From Ophthalmolycus amberensis (lineage: Eukaryota; Chordata; Actinopteri; Perciformes; Zoarcidae): a stretch of DNA of 64,000 nt. Shown piece after piece: positions 63,561 through 64,000 of the stretch. The stretch's first letter is position 1. Each line of letters starts with the position of its first letter. The notes under the pieces were generated by a model. It saw nothing but the letters and a program-made list of their open reading frames with translations. It was not told the origin of the DNA and made no database searches. The translations under genes and the position numbers were made by a program. The stretch is from NCBI GenBank assembly GCA_024529925.1, contig JAFEUB010001050.1:397001-461000 (forward strand), read 5' to 3'.

Positions 63561-63883
63561 ATCCTGAAAAGCGGTCAGGAACCCAAAACCATTTCAGAAC
63601 CAACTACATTTGATTAATCGGGGTCCACATATTGTTCATTAATGCAACTTTTGAACGCTTTCATTAAATTAATTCCCTTTTTCACAATGAATACATTTGG
63701 ACAAGTGTGAAATGTTGTAATCATAGGTTTCATTCTGTAATTCAGAAGTAATGAGATGAAAAATAGTGATATCTGATATTGGTTTTATGAAAACTTACTA
63801 CTTACAGCTTCCTAATTTAAAAAAAACAATATAAATTTAATATCTGCAGGCATGATTAAATAATCTTAGAGTCCTCGTGTGCG
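63561..63883 (+). terminator. ncf2: ncf2 3' UTR and convergent intergenic gap
   Basis: ATTAAA variants occur at about 63,663 and 63,855, but there is no AATAAA close to the stop codon. The transcript end is therefore undetermined. No further gene is visible before the putative minus-strand coding end. Confidence 0.35.
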
Positions 63884-64000
63884 TCACGGAGACGTTCCTT
63901 CCTCTTCATAGGCAATAGCTATTCCTCTCCTGCCCTCTACTGCCTTCACCACAGGTGTCTCTCCCAACTTCTCCTCTAAGCCACGCCAGCTTCGTTCTGC
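63884..64000 (-). CDS. Possible 3' coding end of an unidentified minus-strand gene (partial)
   Basis: On the minus strand one frame is open from the window edge to a TGA at 63,884-63,886. It reads AERSWRGLEEKLGETPVVKA followed by VEGRRGIAIAYEEEGTSP. The frame has protein-like composition, balanced charge and no low complexity, and it would end convergently with ncf2. I do not recognise the family. Only 38 codons are visible, so chance is a real alternative. The exon's acceptor lies outside the window. Confidence 0.35.
   Translation of the reverse strand, partial: AERSWRGLEEKLGETPVVKAVEGRRGIAIAYEEEGTSP

Overview
This looks like genomic DNA from a teleost fish. The coding genes are split by short spliced GT-AG introns, the proteins they encode are vertebrate orthologues with fish-like divergence, and the intergenic DNA carries repeat families familiar from fish genomes: L2-clade LINE tails ending in ATGTAATGTAATG, hAT elements, TA microsatellites and TTAGCT-rich DNA. 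There is no bacterial or viral gene organisation, no CRISPR array and no rRNA.

Layout. Positions 1 to about 14,440 are a repeat-rich region dominated by a direct duplication: a segment of at least 5.1 kb at 1-5,121 recurs at 8,971-14,440. Each copy holds an LTR-like end, a composite satellite (AGAAAGTCAGAGAGAC-type simple repeats alternating with 71-75 bp units), a short conserved minus-strand open frame and TTAGCT-rich DNA. Between the copies lie a decayed multi-exon gene remnant and a 30-bp minisatellite. From 14,440 to 16,926 come an immunoglobulin-domain relic just inside copy 2, hAT and LINE ends, a 25-base G run and the prkdc upstream region.

16,927-45,610 (+) is the complete prkdc gene (DNA-PKcs). 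I reconstructed 86 exons, the same number I recall for human PRKDC. All introns are GT-AG and the product is about 4,106 residues, but the reading frame has two apparent +1 lesions, in exon 31 and at the end of exon 62. 46,660-49,530 is a transposon cluster: a hAT element with perfect 8-bp target-site duplications enclosing an L2-clade LINE fragment, then a broken rapunzel-like secreted-protein gene and a LINE tail. 52,746-58,521 (-) is garem1 (6 exons, 864 residues) and 59,332-63,560 (+) is ncf2/p67phox (14 exons, 489 residues). These two are head to head across about 810 bp. The last 117 bp may be the 3' coding end of another minus-strand gene.

The three intact loci belong to separate pathways: DNA double-strand-break repair by NHEJ (prkdc), EGF receptor/MAPK adaptor signalling (garem1) and the phagocyte NADPH oxidase (ncf2). 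No operon-like cooperation is implied. Exon coordinates come from matching conserved protein segments to splice consensus and checking phase by hand. No alignment or database search was run, and family knowledge is from memory.
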